A stretch of 64,000 nucleotides of DNA from UBA6120 sp035361955 (GTDB taxonomy: Bacteria > Bacillota_I > Bacilli_A > RFN20 > CAG-826). The position numbers and the translations under genes are program-made. The notes beneath the pieces were generated by a model. It was given only the letters and a program-made list of their open reading frames with translations, was not told where the DNA came from and ran no database searches. The first letter of the stretch is position 1. Each line of letters begins with the position of its first letter. The stretch is taken from positions 1 to 64,000 of the forward strand of contig DAOSDC010000008.1 in NCBI GenBank assembly GCA_035361955.1. The letters are read 5' to 3'. Of the stretch, positions 46,048 through 55,902 are shown in pieces.

Positions 46048-47874
46048 ATGGCATATAAAGCACTCTATCGCACATATCGTCCCTTGACTTTTTTAGAGGT
46101 GGCTGGGCAACGACATATCGTCAAAACGTTACAAAATGCCTTAAAGACGAGCAAAGTCGCGCACGCTTACCTTTTCACGGGTCCACGCGGAACCGGTAAA
46201 ACTTCAATGGCCAAGTTAATGGCCAAAGCACTTAACTGCGAAAAAGGATTGGGTCAACAGTGCAACACGTGCCCAAACTGCCTTGCCATCAACGATGGTT
46301 CCCATCCCGACGTCATCGAAATCGACGCCGCCAGCAATAATGGCGTCGATGAAGTTCGGGATTTAATCGACAAAGTCAAATATGCCCCCATTAAAGGCAA
46401 ATATAAAATTTACATCATCGACGAAGTTCATATGATGACTAGCGGAGCGTTTAATGCGCTACTGAAAACTTTGGAGGAACCTCCGGCCCATGTCGTATTT
46501 ATTTTGGCGACGACCGAACCGCACAAAGTATTGCCGACGATTGTCAGTCGCTGCCAGCGCTATGATTTCGCCAAAGTTTCCGATCGCGATATTAAGGCAC
46601 GCATGGTTGAGATTTTGGAAACCGAACAAATTGAATACGAACCAAGGGCAATCGATGCCATTATTACACTCGCCGACGGTGGCGTCCGTGATGCGTTATC
46701 ATTGCTTGACCAAGTTATTGCCTATAGTGGCCAACACGTTAAAGAAGCCGATATTTTGGAATTGTTTGGTTTAGCGGGAACCGGTGAAAAAATCAATTTA
46801 CTGAAAGCGGTGGCGACCGGCAATGCCAAAACGGTGCTCGAAACGCTCGAAGGTTTTACGCGGCAAGGAGTCGATATCAAACGGCTCGTCGCTGATTTGC
46901 TTGATATTCTCAAAGATCTGCTCATCTATATGCGCACATCCGGTGGCACGCTACTCACGACGCTGACCTCGTTAGAAGCTGATGACTTACTAGAAACGAT
47001 AAACTACGAAATGGTACCCAAATATCTTGATGCTCTACTTAAAGCGCAACAAGATTTTCGCTATGTCGCCAATATTCGCTCACTATTTGAAATCGTGTTG
47101 CTAAAGCTCAGCCACGCTGACGTTTTGCCCGTTATCGAGCCAGTGACTGAAGCGAAGAAGGCAATCGAAACTCCTAAACCCGAAGCGAAACCGGAACCGG
47201 TCAAACAGCCGGTGCCCGAACCACCCATCGCTAAAGAAGCGACAATTGAAACGGAACCTGACGATGATATCGATTTTGCCCCGGTTAACGGTAATGGGGG
47301 CCCATCGATCAACCATGTTCCAAAAGTCGCCCTAGTTGAATCCAGTGCCACTAAAGACGAAGAACGGCCGACAATCTTCGAGGCGTTTGCCACGCAAGAA
47401 CAAGCCGAAACGAAACCATTAATCATTGAAGGTATCGAAAACGCGAAACTTGAATCGAATGGCGAAAAAATTGCGATTGATGATGAAAACATAATTAAAG
47501 TCATGGTTTCGGGCTTAAAGGACGATAAAATCGCGCTACTCAACCGCTGGAGCGAACTCGCCCAATTAAGCGCTGATCTATCAATCGGCCGCTTTGCAGC
47601 CTTGCTTTTTGATGGAAAACCATATGTTTTATCAAAACAAATTTTGATTCTCGAATACGATTTGCCAAATCTGGTTGATAAAATCAACGTCTCCGCCAAC
47701 CAACCGGTCCTCCAAAAGATCGTCAAGGCGCTGCTAAGCCGGAATGTGTTGGTCTATGGCATGACTCGTAATGAATGTCTGCGCTTGAAAAAGAAATATT
47801 TAGAATTAAACCAAATAAGAAAACTTCCCGATCGTAAAAATTTATCGATCGATGTCAAAGGATATGACCTATGA
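46048..47874 (+). CDS. dnaX: DNA polymerase III subunit gamma/tau
   Basis: A 608-residue clamp-loader subunit. Walker A is FTGPRGTGKTSMAKLMAKALNC; the zinc-binding cysteines (GQQCNTCPNC), IDAASNNGVDEVRDL, DEVHMMTSGAFNALLKTLEEPP and the SRC motif (IVSRCQRYDF) are all present. After about residue 370 come an acidic, proline-rich linker and a tau-like C-terminal domain. It begins the plus-strand operon dnaX-recR-tmk-holB-yaaT-rsmI. The small ebfC/yaaK gene that usually lies between dnaX and recR is missing. Confidence 0.96.
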   Translation: MAYKALYRTYRPLTFLEVAGQRHIVKTLQNALKTSKVAHAYLFTGPRGTGKTSMAKLMAKALNCEKGLGQQCNTCPNCLAINDGSHPDVIEIDAASNNGVDEVRDLIDKVKYAPIKGKYKIYIIDEVHMMTSGAFNALLKTLEEPPAHVVFILATTEPHKVLPTIVSRCQRYDFAKVSDRDIKARMVEILETEQIEYEPRAIDAIITLADGGVRDALSLLDQVIAYSGQHVKEADILELFGLAGTGEKINLLKAVATGNAKTVLETLEGFTRQGVDIKRLVADLLDILKDLLIYMRTSGGTLLTTLTSLEADDLLETINYEMVPKYLDALLKAQQDFRYVANIRSLFEIVLLKLSHADVLPVIEPVTEAKKAIETPKPEAKPEPVKQPVPEPPIAKEATIETEPDDDIDFAPVNGNGGPSINHVPKVALVESSATKDEERPTIFEAFATQEQAETKPLIIEGIENAKLESNGEKIAIDDENIIKVMVSGLKDDKIALLNRWSELAQLSADLSIGRFAALLFDGKPYVLSKQILILEYDLPNLVDKINVSANQPVLQKIVKALLSRNVLVYGMTRNECLRLKKKYLELNQIRKLPDRKNLSIDVKGYDL

Positions 47875-48476
47875 AACCATTATTGTCGCTCGAAGCACTT
47901 ATCGAAGCATTCCATAAACTACCTGGCGTCGGACCTAAATCAGCGGAGCGTATGGCATATAGCGTCCTCGACATGAGTCACACCGATGTCACGCAATTCA
48001 TTGAAGCGCTCGCACAAGTCGATGCCTCGATTCATCCTTGTCCAAAGTGTGGCATTTATACCGAAGCGGATCTTTGCGAGGTGTGCCGCGATAACAAACG
48101 CGACCATCACACATTGCTTGTTGTCAGTTATGTCAAAGACGTCTACGCTTTTGAAAAACTTGAGTCATCGCCATTTGTCTATCATGTCCTTGGTGGCGTT
48201 TTATCCGCGGTCAAAGGCATCAGTGTCGAAGATTTATCGATTGATGCGCTTTTGTCGCGAGTCGAGAAGGAAGGTGTCAAGGAAGTTATTTTGGCGACCA
48301 ATCCCACGATTGAAGGTGAAACGACCGCGCTATTCATTTCTAAACTACTTGAACCATATCCGGTTAAAGTCACGCGTTTGGCATATGGCCTACCGATGGG
48401 TGGGCATCTCGATTATGCCGATACCTTAACACTGTCGCGTTCACTGGCCAACCGCACGAAACTGAAAGGGGAATGA
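47871..48476 (+). CDS. recR: Recombination protein RecR
   Basis: A 201-residue protein acting with RecF and RecO in loading RecA. It shows the helix-hairpin-helix (FHKLPGVGPKSAERMAY), the four-cysteine zinc finger CPKCGIYTEADLCEVC, the Toprim segment (LLVVSYVKDVYAFE) and the C-terminal TRLAYGLPMGGHLDYADTLTL. It overlaps dnaX by 4 bp. Confidence 0.96.
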   Translation: MKPLLSLEALIEAFHKLPGVGPKSAERMAYSVLDMSHTDVTQFIEALAQVDASIHPCPKCGIYTEADLCEVCRDNKRDHHTLLVVSYVKDVYAFEKLESSPFVYHVLGGVLSAVKGISVEDLSIDALLSRVEKEGVKEVILATNPTIEGETTALFISKLLEPYPVKVTRLAYGLPMGGHLDYADTLTLSRSLANRTKLKGE

Positions 48477-48477
48477 C

Positions 48478-49110
48478 ATGTTTATCACGATTGAAGGACC
48501 CGAAGGCAGCGGCAAGACGAGCGTCATGAACGTCGTGGTCGAGCGCTTAATTGCGCAAGGCTATCGAATTGTGCGTACGCGCGAACCAGGCGGTACCCCT
48601 ATCGCCGAAAAAATTAGAGACATTATCCTCGACCGCGCCAATACGAATCTTGATGCGCGTGCCGAAGCGCTTTTATATGCCGCCAGCCGGCGTCAGCATT
48701 TAATTGAAAAAGTATGGCCCGCGCTTGATAATGGCCACATCGTAGTTTGTGACCGTTTTCTTGACAGTTCACTCGCCTATCAAGGCGGCGCCCGCAAGCT
48801 CGGCATTAAAGAAGTTCTTAATATCAATCTATTCGCAACCGAAGGCACCTATCCCGATTTGACGCTCTTATTCGACATCGATCCCAAAATAGGTTTGTCC
48901 CGCATCAACAAAACGAAAAACCGTGAAATCAATCGGCTTGACCTTGAACAACTATCGTTCCACCGCGCGGTCAGAAAAACGTTTTTGAAACTAGCAAAAA
49001 CATATGCAAACCGCTATGTCGTCATCGATGCCTCTTTGCCGTTTGACCAAGTCGTGGCCGCGGCTGAAACGATTATTTTAAGACGACTCGCCACTCATGA
49101 ACATCCGTGA
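48478..49110 (+). CDS. tmk: Thymidylate kinase
   Basis: A 210-residue enzyme phosphorylating dTMP to dTDP. The P-loop is IEGPEGSGKTSV (about 4-15), the DR(Y/F) motif is VCDRFLDSSLAYQGGAR, and TREPGGTPIAEKIR binds the substrate. It starts 1 bp after recR. Confidence 0.96.
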   Translation: MFITIEGPEGSGKTSVMNVVVERLIAQGYRIVRTREPGGTPIAEKIRDIILDRANTNLDARAEALLYAASRRQHLIEKVWPALDNGHIVVCDRFLDSSLAYQGGARKLGIKEVLNINLFATEGTYPDLTLLFDIDPKIGLSRINKTKNREINRLDLEQLSFHRAVRKTFLKLAKTYANRYVVIDASLPFDQVVAAAETIILRRLATHEHP

Positions 49111-50089
49111 ATATTTAACGAAACAACAACCGCTTTTGCTGCGTCAATTTTCCAGTGCTCTCCAAAGTGGTCATTTATCACATGCTTATCTTTTATCGGG
49201 CGAGGCCGGGACGCCATTATTTTCGATTGCGATGTTTTTAGCTAAATCGATCGTATGCGAGCATCCAAATCCATTGGCCGATGAAACTTGTTGGCACTGC
49301 TTACGCATCGATGATGGTAATTATGCCGACATCATCGTATATGATGGGTCAAGCGCTACCATAAAAAAGGATGACATCCAAACGCTTGAAAGTTCGTTTG
49401 AAAAAACACCGGTCGAACGAGCAGGAAAACTCATTTATGTGTTGCATCTAGTCGAAAACATGACGCCCGAGGCCATAAATTCGTTATTGAAATTCCTCGA
49501 AGAACCGCATCAAGAGGTGTATGCTTTCCTAACGAGCGAAAATGAGGAAAAAGTGTTGCCCACGATTATTTCCCGGTCACAAAAGCTGCGCGTACTACCG
49601 GCCAATCGCCAATTAATCATTGATGAAGCGACAGCTGCCGGAGTATCATCACTTGATGCTGAGCTATTGTCGTTTTTTCACCATGATCCGGCCTTGATGC
49701 TGACAATCGTGTCGGAAGATTATTATCAGGGTATCACTAAGACCCTCGCCCTAGTGTTCGAGCAATTGGCATCGTCTTATTATCAAGCGCGTTTTTTAAT
49801 CGAGCACGAACTGACCGAAAGATATTATCAGAAAGAACATATTCGATTTTTAATCGATGTGTTGATTTTAATCGTGTCGGACTTAGCCCTGCTCAAAAAC
49901 GGAGGCGCGCCCACGTTAGCGAGTTATGGTAAAATATTAAAGCCCCTTACCAATCGATTTCAAAATCTAGAAGCGATTTTGCACCAAATCATGTTACTTC
50001 GGGGCCAAATTGAATTAAACGTCAATCCCGCGCTTTTAATCGAGCACGTGTTCGCCGTATTGTTGAAGGAGTTTGTCCATGAGTCTTGA
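49097..50089 (+). CDS. holB: DNA polymerase III delta-prime subunit
   Basis: A 330-residue clamp-loader ATPase relative. It has the zinc-finger-like CEHPNPLADETCWHC, the region ENMTPEAINSLLKFLEEPHQEVYAFLTS and TIISRSQKLRVL. The P-loop is degenerate (SGEAGTPLFSIAM), as expected for delta-prime, which does not hydrolyse ATP. It overlaps tmk by 14 bp and yaaT by 11 bp. Confidence 0.93.
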   Translation: MNIREYLTKQQPLLLRQFSSALQSGHLSHAYLLSGEAGTPLFSIAMFLAKSIVCEHPNPLADETCWHCLRIDDGNYADIIVYDGSSATIKKDDIQTLESSFEKTPVERAGKLIYVLHLVENMTPEAINSLLKFLEEPHQEVYAFLTSENEEKVLPTIISRSQKLRVLPANRQLIIDEATAAGVSSLDAELLSFFHHDPALMLTIVSEDYYQGITKTLALVFEQLASSYYQARFLIEHELTERYYQKEHIRFLIDVLILIVSDLALLKNGGAPTLASYGKILKPLTNRFQNLEAILHQIMLLRGQIELNVNPALLIEHVFAVLLKEFVHES

Positions 50090-50945
50090 AGACATCGAGA
50101 ATATTAATCCGCAGCCTAACGGCTACTTTGTCGGCATCCGTTTTTCCGACACGGGAAAATCATATTATTTTGAAACGCGCGATGGCAGTTTGGAACTAGG
50201 AACCCAGGTCATCGTGGAAACAGTGCGCGGCCTTGAACTTGGCAGCGTTTCGATGGTACCCATCTCACTGAGTAAGTACCAAAGTAGCCTGAGTTTGAAA
50301 CCAATCGTACGCAAGGCAACACCAAGCGATATCGACGCGTTTGAACAAAACAGGGAACAAAGCCGCTATGCATTTAAATACTGCGCCGAACAAATCGCCA
50401 ACCTGAAACTTAACATGAATTTGGTTTCTGCCGAATTCACGCTTGATCGCAGTAAGCTTATTTTCTCGTATTTGGCTGATGAACGCGTCGATTTCCGAGA
50501 ACTGCTCCGCATCTTGGCGTCACATTTCCACACACGCATCGACCTCCGGCAAATCGGTAGTCGTGACAAAGCCAAAATGATCGGCGGCATCGGCATTTGC
50601 GGACTTCCGTTATGTTGCGCGACGTTTTTAAACGAATTCGACAACATCTCGATCAATCGGGCCAAAAACCAATTATTAACGCTGAACATTCCAAAACTTT
50701 CCGGTCACTGCGGCAAGCTCATTTGCTGCCTTAAATACGAAGACGACGCTTATAGCGAACTGCGCGAAGCATTTCCAAAAGTCGGTTCCCGCGTCACCTA
50801 TCAAGGCGAGATTTTCCGCATCACGTCGATGAACGTGTTAACAAAAATCATTAAACTTGAAAACTATAACGCCGTGCATTTCTTGAATCTTGAAGAAGTT
50901 AACAAACTTCCAAAAGTGATGCCCGAGCCTCAAAAGGGAAAATGA
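50079..50945 (+). CDS. yaaT: PSP1/YaaT-family regulatory protein
   Basis: A 288-residue protein with the PSP1 C-terminal domain: YYFETRDGSLELGTQVIVET, VDFRELLRILASHF, RTRIDLRQIGSRD-type sequence, and cysteine-rich GICGLPLCCATFL and SGHCGKLICCLKYE. In Bacillus, YaaT (RicT) forms an iron-sulfur complex with YlbF and YmcA that guides mRNA maturation. I chose the ATG at 50079 with AAGGAG 7 bp upstream; the frame also has a TTG at 50073. Confidence 0.92.
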   Translation: MSLEDIENINPQPNGYFVGIRFSDTGKSYYFETRDGSLELGTQVIVETVRGLELGSVSMVPISLSKYQSSLSLKPIVRKATPSDIDAFEQNREQSRYAFKYCAEQIANLKLNMNLVSAEFTLDRSKLIFSYLADERVDFRELLRILASHFHTRIDLRQIGSRDKAKMIGGIGICGLPLCCATFLNEFDNISINRAKNQLLTLNIPKLSGHCGKLICCLKYEDDAYSELREAFPKVGSRVTYQGEIFRITSMNVLTKIIKLENYNAVHFLNLEEVNKLPKVMPEPQKGK

Positions 50946-51793
50946 AACGCCATCAAAGTTTTATCGAACCGATCGCCCGCTTGTATTTAGTGGCGACCCC
51001 GATCGGCAATCTCTCGGAGATGAGTCCGCGCGCTTTGGAAGTGCTCGGTGATGTCGATTACATCGCTTGTGAAGACACGCGGGTCAGCGGTCAACTGTTA
51101 AAACATTTCAATATCAAGAAACCGCTGCTTGTTTGCCATGAGCATAATGAATTATTGGCCAGCAACGAAATTATTGGGCTACTCCACGATCAGAAAAAAA
51201 TCGCTTATGTGTCCGATGCTGGTTATCCCGGCATTTCCGATCCCGGTCGCCGCCTCGTCGCCCATGCGCTTGATTCTAACATTAAAGTCAGTGTCATCTC
51301 CGGACCCAGTGCCATTTTAAATGCTTTGGTCGCTTCCGGATTAGATTCCGACCATTTCTATTTCCATGGTTTCCTGCCGAGCAAAGCCACCGCTCGCAAA
51401 GGTGATTTGACCGCGCTATATCTTCGCCCTGAAACATTAATTTTTTATGAAGCGCCCCACCGAATTTTAGCGACGCTAAAAGCGATGCGCGATTATCTTG
51501 GCAATCGTAAAGCCTGTATCGCCAGGGAATTGACCAAAAAGTTTGAAGAATACGTTTATGGGACACTTAACGAGTTGGCGGAGCTCGATTCAGATTCGCT
51601 TAAGGGCGAGATGGTCATCGTCGTCGAAGGTAATCGCGACGAGTTACAAACCAAAATCGGCGACGATGAAATCATGCGATTCATCCAGTCGCTAACCGAT
51701 GTCGGAGTGTCAACAAAAGACGCCATCCGTCAAGCCAGTGGCGTCTTAAAAGTTAATAAGAATTATATCTACAAACTGATGCACCGCAGCTAG
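50942..51793 (+). CDS. rsmI: 16S rRNA (cytidine-1402-2'-O)-methyltransferase
   Basis: A 283-residue SAM-dependent enzyme methylating C1402 in the ribosomal P site. Marks: YLVATPIGNLSEMSPRALEVL at the N-terminus, CEDTRVSGQLLKHF, VSDAGYPGISDPGRRLV and SGPSAILNALVASG. It ends the dnaX operon and its stop codon overlaps the convergent yfhO stop, so no terminator separates them. Confidence 0.95.
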   Translation: MKRHQSFIEPIARLYLVATPIGNLSEMSPRALEVLGDVDYIACEDTRVSGQLLKHFNIKKPLLVCHEHNELLASNEIIGLLHDQKKIAYVSDAGYPGISDPGRRLVAHALDSNIKVSVISGPSAILNALVASGLDSDHFYFHGFLPSKATARKGDLTALYLRPETLIFYEAPHRILATLKAMRDYLGNRKACIARELTKKFEEYVYGTLNELAELDSDSLKGEMVIVVEGNRDELQTKIGDDEIMRFIQSLTDVGVSTKDAIRQASGVLKVNKNYIYKLMHRS

Positions 51794-54700
51794 GCGACAT
51801 CGACGGGCGGGACTAGACGTTCTTCCCGTTTTTTCTTGCTCTTTTCAACAAAATAGACGGCCGCCCACGATCCGCCGAATAACATAAAGCCGGCTAACGA
51901 AACAAGCAAACCTTCAGGTAAATACGGCGTCATGTAGGAGACCAGATAATCGGTTGGACCCGCTTCCGATAGGAACCCGACAAAGCCTCCTTGGGCTTTA
52001 TATACTTTCGGACTAGTAATCATTCCATCTTCTAATGTGGCTTTCACCGACCAGCCCGGATCGTAAGGCGTCGACAAAACGATGAATCGACGTGACGGGA
52101 AATCGGTTGTGAACCGCTGTGTGTTAGCTGTATGGGAAAAGTTTTCAAGTGGATATTGCGCCAGCGCATCGCGACGGGCGCGGAAATCGCTATAAGGTTC
52201 GCTGAACAATGTCGGATAATACATATTAAACGTCGTGATGTTTTTAGGGATGATGACGATGCGGGCGACGGGCTCATCGGCGTAATACCCGCGCATGAAC
52301 TTGAAAGAACTGCTGACAAACGAATGCGCGTCGCGCACGATGATTTCGTTATCGGCGTTGAATAAATAGACGGTGGCATGGTGCGACATCCGTAGTTGCA
52401 TCGCATAAAAATATGAATCAGTATCCGATCCAAATGCCAGTTTTCCGATTGGTTCGACATAAATGGCCGAGCGATGCGCCAAATATCCTTGGATGCTGCT
52501 GCCTGGATTGATGGTGCTGACGGAACAATCGGAAATGTCTTGATCGCGGTAAGGATCAAAGTAAGTCTCCGGACATGTCACGACACGAACGCGAGACGAT
52601 TCCTGCACCATGTTGCGGGTCGGCAGTGTCATCGCGGTCAGCGAAGGTTCCGCACCAATGATTTCATCAACGTCTTCGTTAGCAAGGATGCCCGCTTGAA
52701 GGTATGCTTCTTCGTTAGCCAAAACTTCTGTCGTCGTGTTGCGATACAAATCAGAATATCCATTACTTTCGTTATAGTTGGTGTAAATCAGTTTGTCATA
52801 GCTAAAACCGCCTTCAATGTAGTTGGTGTTGCGGTACACCGTATGCAGCGGCGTCGTATATTCCATGACTTTCTCAAATCCGTTTGGAACATTATGGTAC
52901 AAGAAATGCGGGAAACCCGATTCATCGACCACCGACGTGTAAGAATCAAAAATATTGCGAACGATGTAATATTTGACATTAAGGAATAAATCGAGGTTAT
53001 ACCGTTTTTCATGGTAGCCCATCGACCAGCCGTTATGGTTGTAATTCATGTGCGACCATTCGTTGAACTCCATCACATGGAAATTGTAAAGCGAATGGAA
53101 CGAAGTTAAACCGTTGTAACCCAAACGCATGTTGATGTTGCTCGACTCGCCGGCATTAAGATTGTAGATTCGATAAAAACCTGGATCGTCGGCTTTGATA
53201 GCATCGACGATGCGCTGTTCATCGTTGACGGTTTTTAAACCATTATCGTAGTCGTTGACATAAAATACGAGTCCATGCATCGACATCGTCATCGACCCCA
53301 TGACAATCGCTTCCAAGGTCACAAACCAAGTGGCGTATTTGGTAAATAATTCACGACGCGCGTGAATGCGCATAATAACGTAGGCGACAAGAATCACGAC
53401 GAGCTGGTAGACCCCCACATAGAGCCGTTCTTCCAATGCGGAGAAATTATATTGGTTTTGGTATTTGTTTGCTTCAATGAATGTAAAGATCGCGAGTCCC
53501 ATGATTGCGACAAAAGACACATCATAATACCAGCGCCGGAAATGAACGCGTTTATCGTAATTGACGGCAATATAGGCAATCATCGACACGACGACGAATA
53601 TTTGCCAGCGACCATAATCGATTGTGAACCCGTGGAATATTTGATAAAAAATCGGGGTAAACAAGGCAAATAGGAAAAAAGCCACCGGCAACAAATGGCC
53701 CCACTTTTTCTTTCTAATCGAATAAATCAGCGAGGGAATCAGTAGCAGCATAATCGGACTAAACACGAATAAGCTCGAAATCGTATTGTCGTAACTGCTC
53801 GTTCTTAATAGCGTCGAACTGCGGTTACTGACGGTTGGGAATAAAAAGGAAATCAGTGGATATAGTTTATCGTAGGGCGTTTCCTCGCCGTATCGCGATC
53901 GCCATACAAGTAAATATTCGATTAAATTTTTCCAGTCTTTAGCTTCGTAAAAAGCTTTTAATTGGTCAAGATAATAAGCGGAATTGACGCGGTCGCTTGA
54001 CGTCGCCACAATGATTGAAGGCCAAAACACGAGTGCCGACATGGCAATGCCCACCGCAAAAGAAGCGACGCCGATGGCTGCGATTTGGAAGCGGTCTTCC
54101 CACGATTTTTTCGGTGCGTATTGAAAATATCTAAACAAGGCATAAAGTGCCCCGGCCATCGCCGTTGATACGAGGAAGAAATAATTAGTAACTCCCATCA
54201 AGAAGAGGGAAAACATCGTCAGCCAAGGTTTTTTCTCTTTCAATAATTTTTCGATGCCAAGAAAAACAAGCGGGAAAACAATCGCCACTTCCATGAAATG
54301 GTTGAACCATAAATAATAGGTAATCCAGCCGCAATAGGCATACACAAGCCCAAATAGACGCGATGTTTTTTCAGTCACGCCAAGATATTTTAAATACAAT
54401 CGCATGACGAGGCCAGCGCCGACCATCTTGCCGATCATCAACATTGCCAGTCCTTGTGGCACAAGCACGCGTGGGAATATCAATATTGGTAGAAAAAACG
54501 GATTCAGGAAATAATAAAACGAATTACTGCCGATGTTGTTGGTGCCCAGATACGTCGATGAATCCCATAAAACAAACTCGCCGGTTTTGAAAAAATGCCA
54601 CCAGTCGTCGTAGCCATTGTAATAAAATGGGATTTGCTGCATGACGTAATCGCCGCTAAGCGGAATCGTAAATAGGTTGCTGACCAGGGCTACGCCAAAG

Positions 54701-54879
54701 AAAAACACACCGACAAGTATCAAATACAGCACGTAACGCAACATGCTGTCAGGATCTTTGATGTTTTTTAAAAATGACTGCCAAAAACGTTTTAAGCTTT
54801 GCTTCAGCTTAAGTGCCAAATTCATGCGCCAACCGTTAATGGTATCGAAAAATCTTTTCATTGTAGCCATAAGTAACAT
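51790..54879 (-). CDS. YfhO-family membrane protein (GT-C-like)
   Basis: A 1029-residue protein with about 13 membrane helices in its first half (from residue 50 to about 530), a large outside domain (about 560-985) and a last helix near 990-1010. The first outside loop has the conserved acidic pattern SGDYVMQQIPFYYNGYDDWWHFF, as in the YfhO family, and the fold resembles GT-C glycosyltransferases. Bacillus and Listeria members glycosylate teichoic acids. No ribosome site is seen; the ATGs at 54879, 54867 and 54861 are all possible, and a TATAAT lies just upstream at 54884-54889. It follows the pseudouridine synthase gene by 21 bp. Confidence 0.85.
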   Translation of the reverse strand: MLLMATMKRFFDTINGWRMNLALKLKQSLKRFWQSFLKNIKDPDSMLRYVLYLILVGVFFFGVALVSNLFTIPLSGDYVMQQIPFYYNGYDDWWHFFKTGEFVLWDSSTYLGTNNIGSNSFYYFLNPFFLPILIFPRVLVPQGLAMLMIGKMVGAGLVMRLYLKYLGVTEKTSRLFGLVYAYCGWITYYLWFNHFMEVAIVFPLVFLGIEKLLKEKKPWLTMFSLFLMGVTNYFFLVSTAMAGALYALFRYFQYAPKKSWEDRFQIAAIGVASFAVGIAMSALVFWPSIIVATSSDRVNSAYYLDQLKAFYEAKDWKNLIEYLLVWRSRYGEETPYDKLYPLISFLFPTVSNRSSTLLRTSSYDNTISSLFVFSPIMLLLIPSLIYSIRKKKWGHLLPVAFFLFALFTPIFYQIFHGFTIDYGRWQIFVVVSMIAYIAVNYDKRVHFRRWYYDVSFVAIMGLAIFTFIEANKYQNQYNFSALEERLYVGVYQLVVILVAYVIMRIHARRELFTKYATWFVTLEAIVMGSMTMSMHGLVFYVNDYDNGLKTVNDEQRIVDAIKADDPGFYRIYNLNAGESSNINMRLGYNGLTSFHSLYNFHVMEFNEWSHMNYNHNGWSMGYHEKRYNLDLFLNVKYYIVRNIFDSYTSVVDESGFPHFLYHNVPNGFEKVMEYTTPLHTVYRNTNYIEGGFSYDKLIYTNYNESNGYSDLYRNTTTEVLANEEAYLQAGILANEDVDEIIGAEPSLTAMTLPTRNMVQESSRVRVVTCPETYFDPYRDQDISDCSVSTINPGSSIQGYLAHRSAIYVEPIGKLAFGSDTDSYFYAMQLRMSHHATVYLFNADNEIIVRDAHSFVSSSFKFMRGYYADEPVARIVIIPKNITTFNMYYPTLFSEPYSDFRARRDALAQYPLENFSHTANTQRFTTDFPSRRFIVLSTPYDPGWSVKATLEDGMITSPKVYKAQGGFVGFLSEAGPTDYLVSYMTPYLPEGLLVSLAGFMLFGGSWAAVYFVEKSKKKREERLVPPVDVA

Positions 54880-54900
54880 TACTATTATACAAACTTAATT

Positions 54901-55902
54901 TTACTTGCGGGAAGATTGTCGTTTGCGCGATGGGATTGGCTTCACTTCTGGGCGTACAATGTTCTTGGCTTTAAAAAGATTGAGGAAGGTCGTCGGCAGC
55001 GGGGCCTTAAATTCATAAACTTTGTCTGAGTCCGGATGCTTAAGTTTCAAGGCATAAGCGTGAAGTCCCAAACGATCGATTGGATTAAGCAAAGCGTCAT
55101 ATTTATCGTCGCCGACAACAGGATGTCCGATATGGCGCAACTGCACACGAATTTGATTTTTGCGACCGGAATCGATATTGACGTCAAGCAATGCGTATTT
55201 ATCGTTTGATTTGGCAATTTTATAATGGGTTATGGCTAATTGACCATCACCTGGACGGTCGGATATATACATCAAATGTGTCGTTGTTTCTTTAAGATAA
55301 TGGCGCAGCGTGTCTTCCTCTTTTTGGGGCACACCGGCAACAAGCGCATAATAACCGCGTTTGATGACAAGATCGTTCCATTTGTCTTGCCACTTTTTTC
55401 TGAGTTCGTCGTTTTTGGCGAAAAGCAGGACGCCCGAGGTGTCTTGATCGAGGCGGTGAACGACGAAAACGCGGGCGTGCTTGTCTTTGATACGAACATA
55501 GTCGGTCACCCGTCTAAATGCGGTGACGGCTTTCTCTTTATCGGAGGCAATTGAAAGCAATCCATGCGGTTTGTTGATGGCAATCATCTCATCATCTTCA
55601 TAAATGATGTCAACCATCGTCGGCTTTTTATGGTCGAGTCTTGCTTTGCCAATCATCACGATATCGCCTGGATATACGAGAAAATCAAACTGGGCCACCG
55701 GGGCTCCGTCGACGGCGACTTGCCGTCTTTTAAGCAACGCTTTGATATTGTTACGCGACATGCCATCGATATTCTCAAGCAAGAAATCCAGCAGTTTTGC
55801 CTGGGTTTTTACCCGCAGTTGCTGCGAATACTTATCCTTTTCACGATGTAGTCGTGGTTTATCAAGCACCATTTTTTTATTCATCTTTAAGGTACCGTCC
55901 AT
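54901..55902 (-). CDS. RluA-family 23S rRNA pseudouridine synthase
   Basis: A 333-residue enzyme with an N-terminal S4 RNA-binding domain (about 30-95: LLDFLLENIDGMSRNNIKALLKRRQVAVDG) and the synthase domain. The catalytic Asp is in VHRLDQDTSGVLLFAK. GRKNQIRVQLRHIGHPVVGDDKYD is the conserved motif III. It probably modifies uridines in 23S rRNA (RluD-type). The start overlaps the preceding gene by 26 bp; an ATG at 55884 is an alternative. The extreme C-terminus is basic. Confidence 0.9.
   Translation of the reverse strand: MDGTLKMNKKMVLDKPRLHREKDKYSQQLRVKTQAKLLDFLLENIDGMSRNNIKALLKRRQVAVDGAPVAQFDFLVYPGDIVMIGKARLDHKKPTMVDIIYEDDEMIAINKPHGLLSIASDKEKAVTAFRRVTDYVRIKDKHARVFVVHRLDQDTSGVLLFAKNDELRKKWQDKWNDLVIKRGYYALVAGVPQKEEDTLRHYLKETTTHLMYISDRPGDGQLAITHYKIAKSNDKYALLDVNIDSGRKNQIRVQLRHIGHPVVGDDKYDALLNPIDRLGLHAYALKLKHPDSDKVYEFKAPLPTTFLNLFKAKNIVRPEVKPIPSRKRQSSRK

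Noticed and set aside
46780..47480. Programmed frameshift in dnaX producing a short gamma form
   Set aside because: A-runs exist (near 46785 and 47464) but no A-AAA-AAG slippery heptamer in the right frame with a following hairpin was seen.
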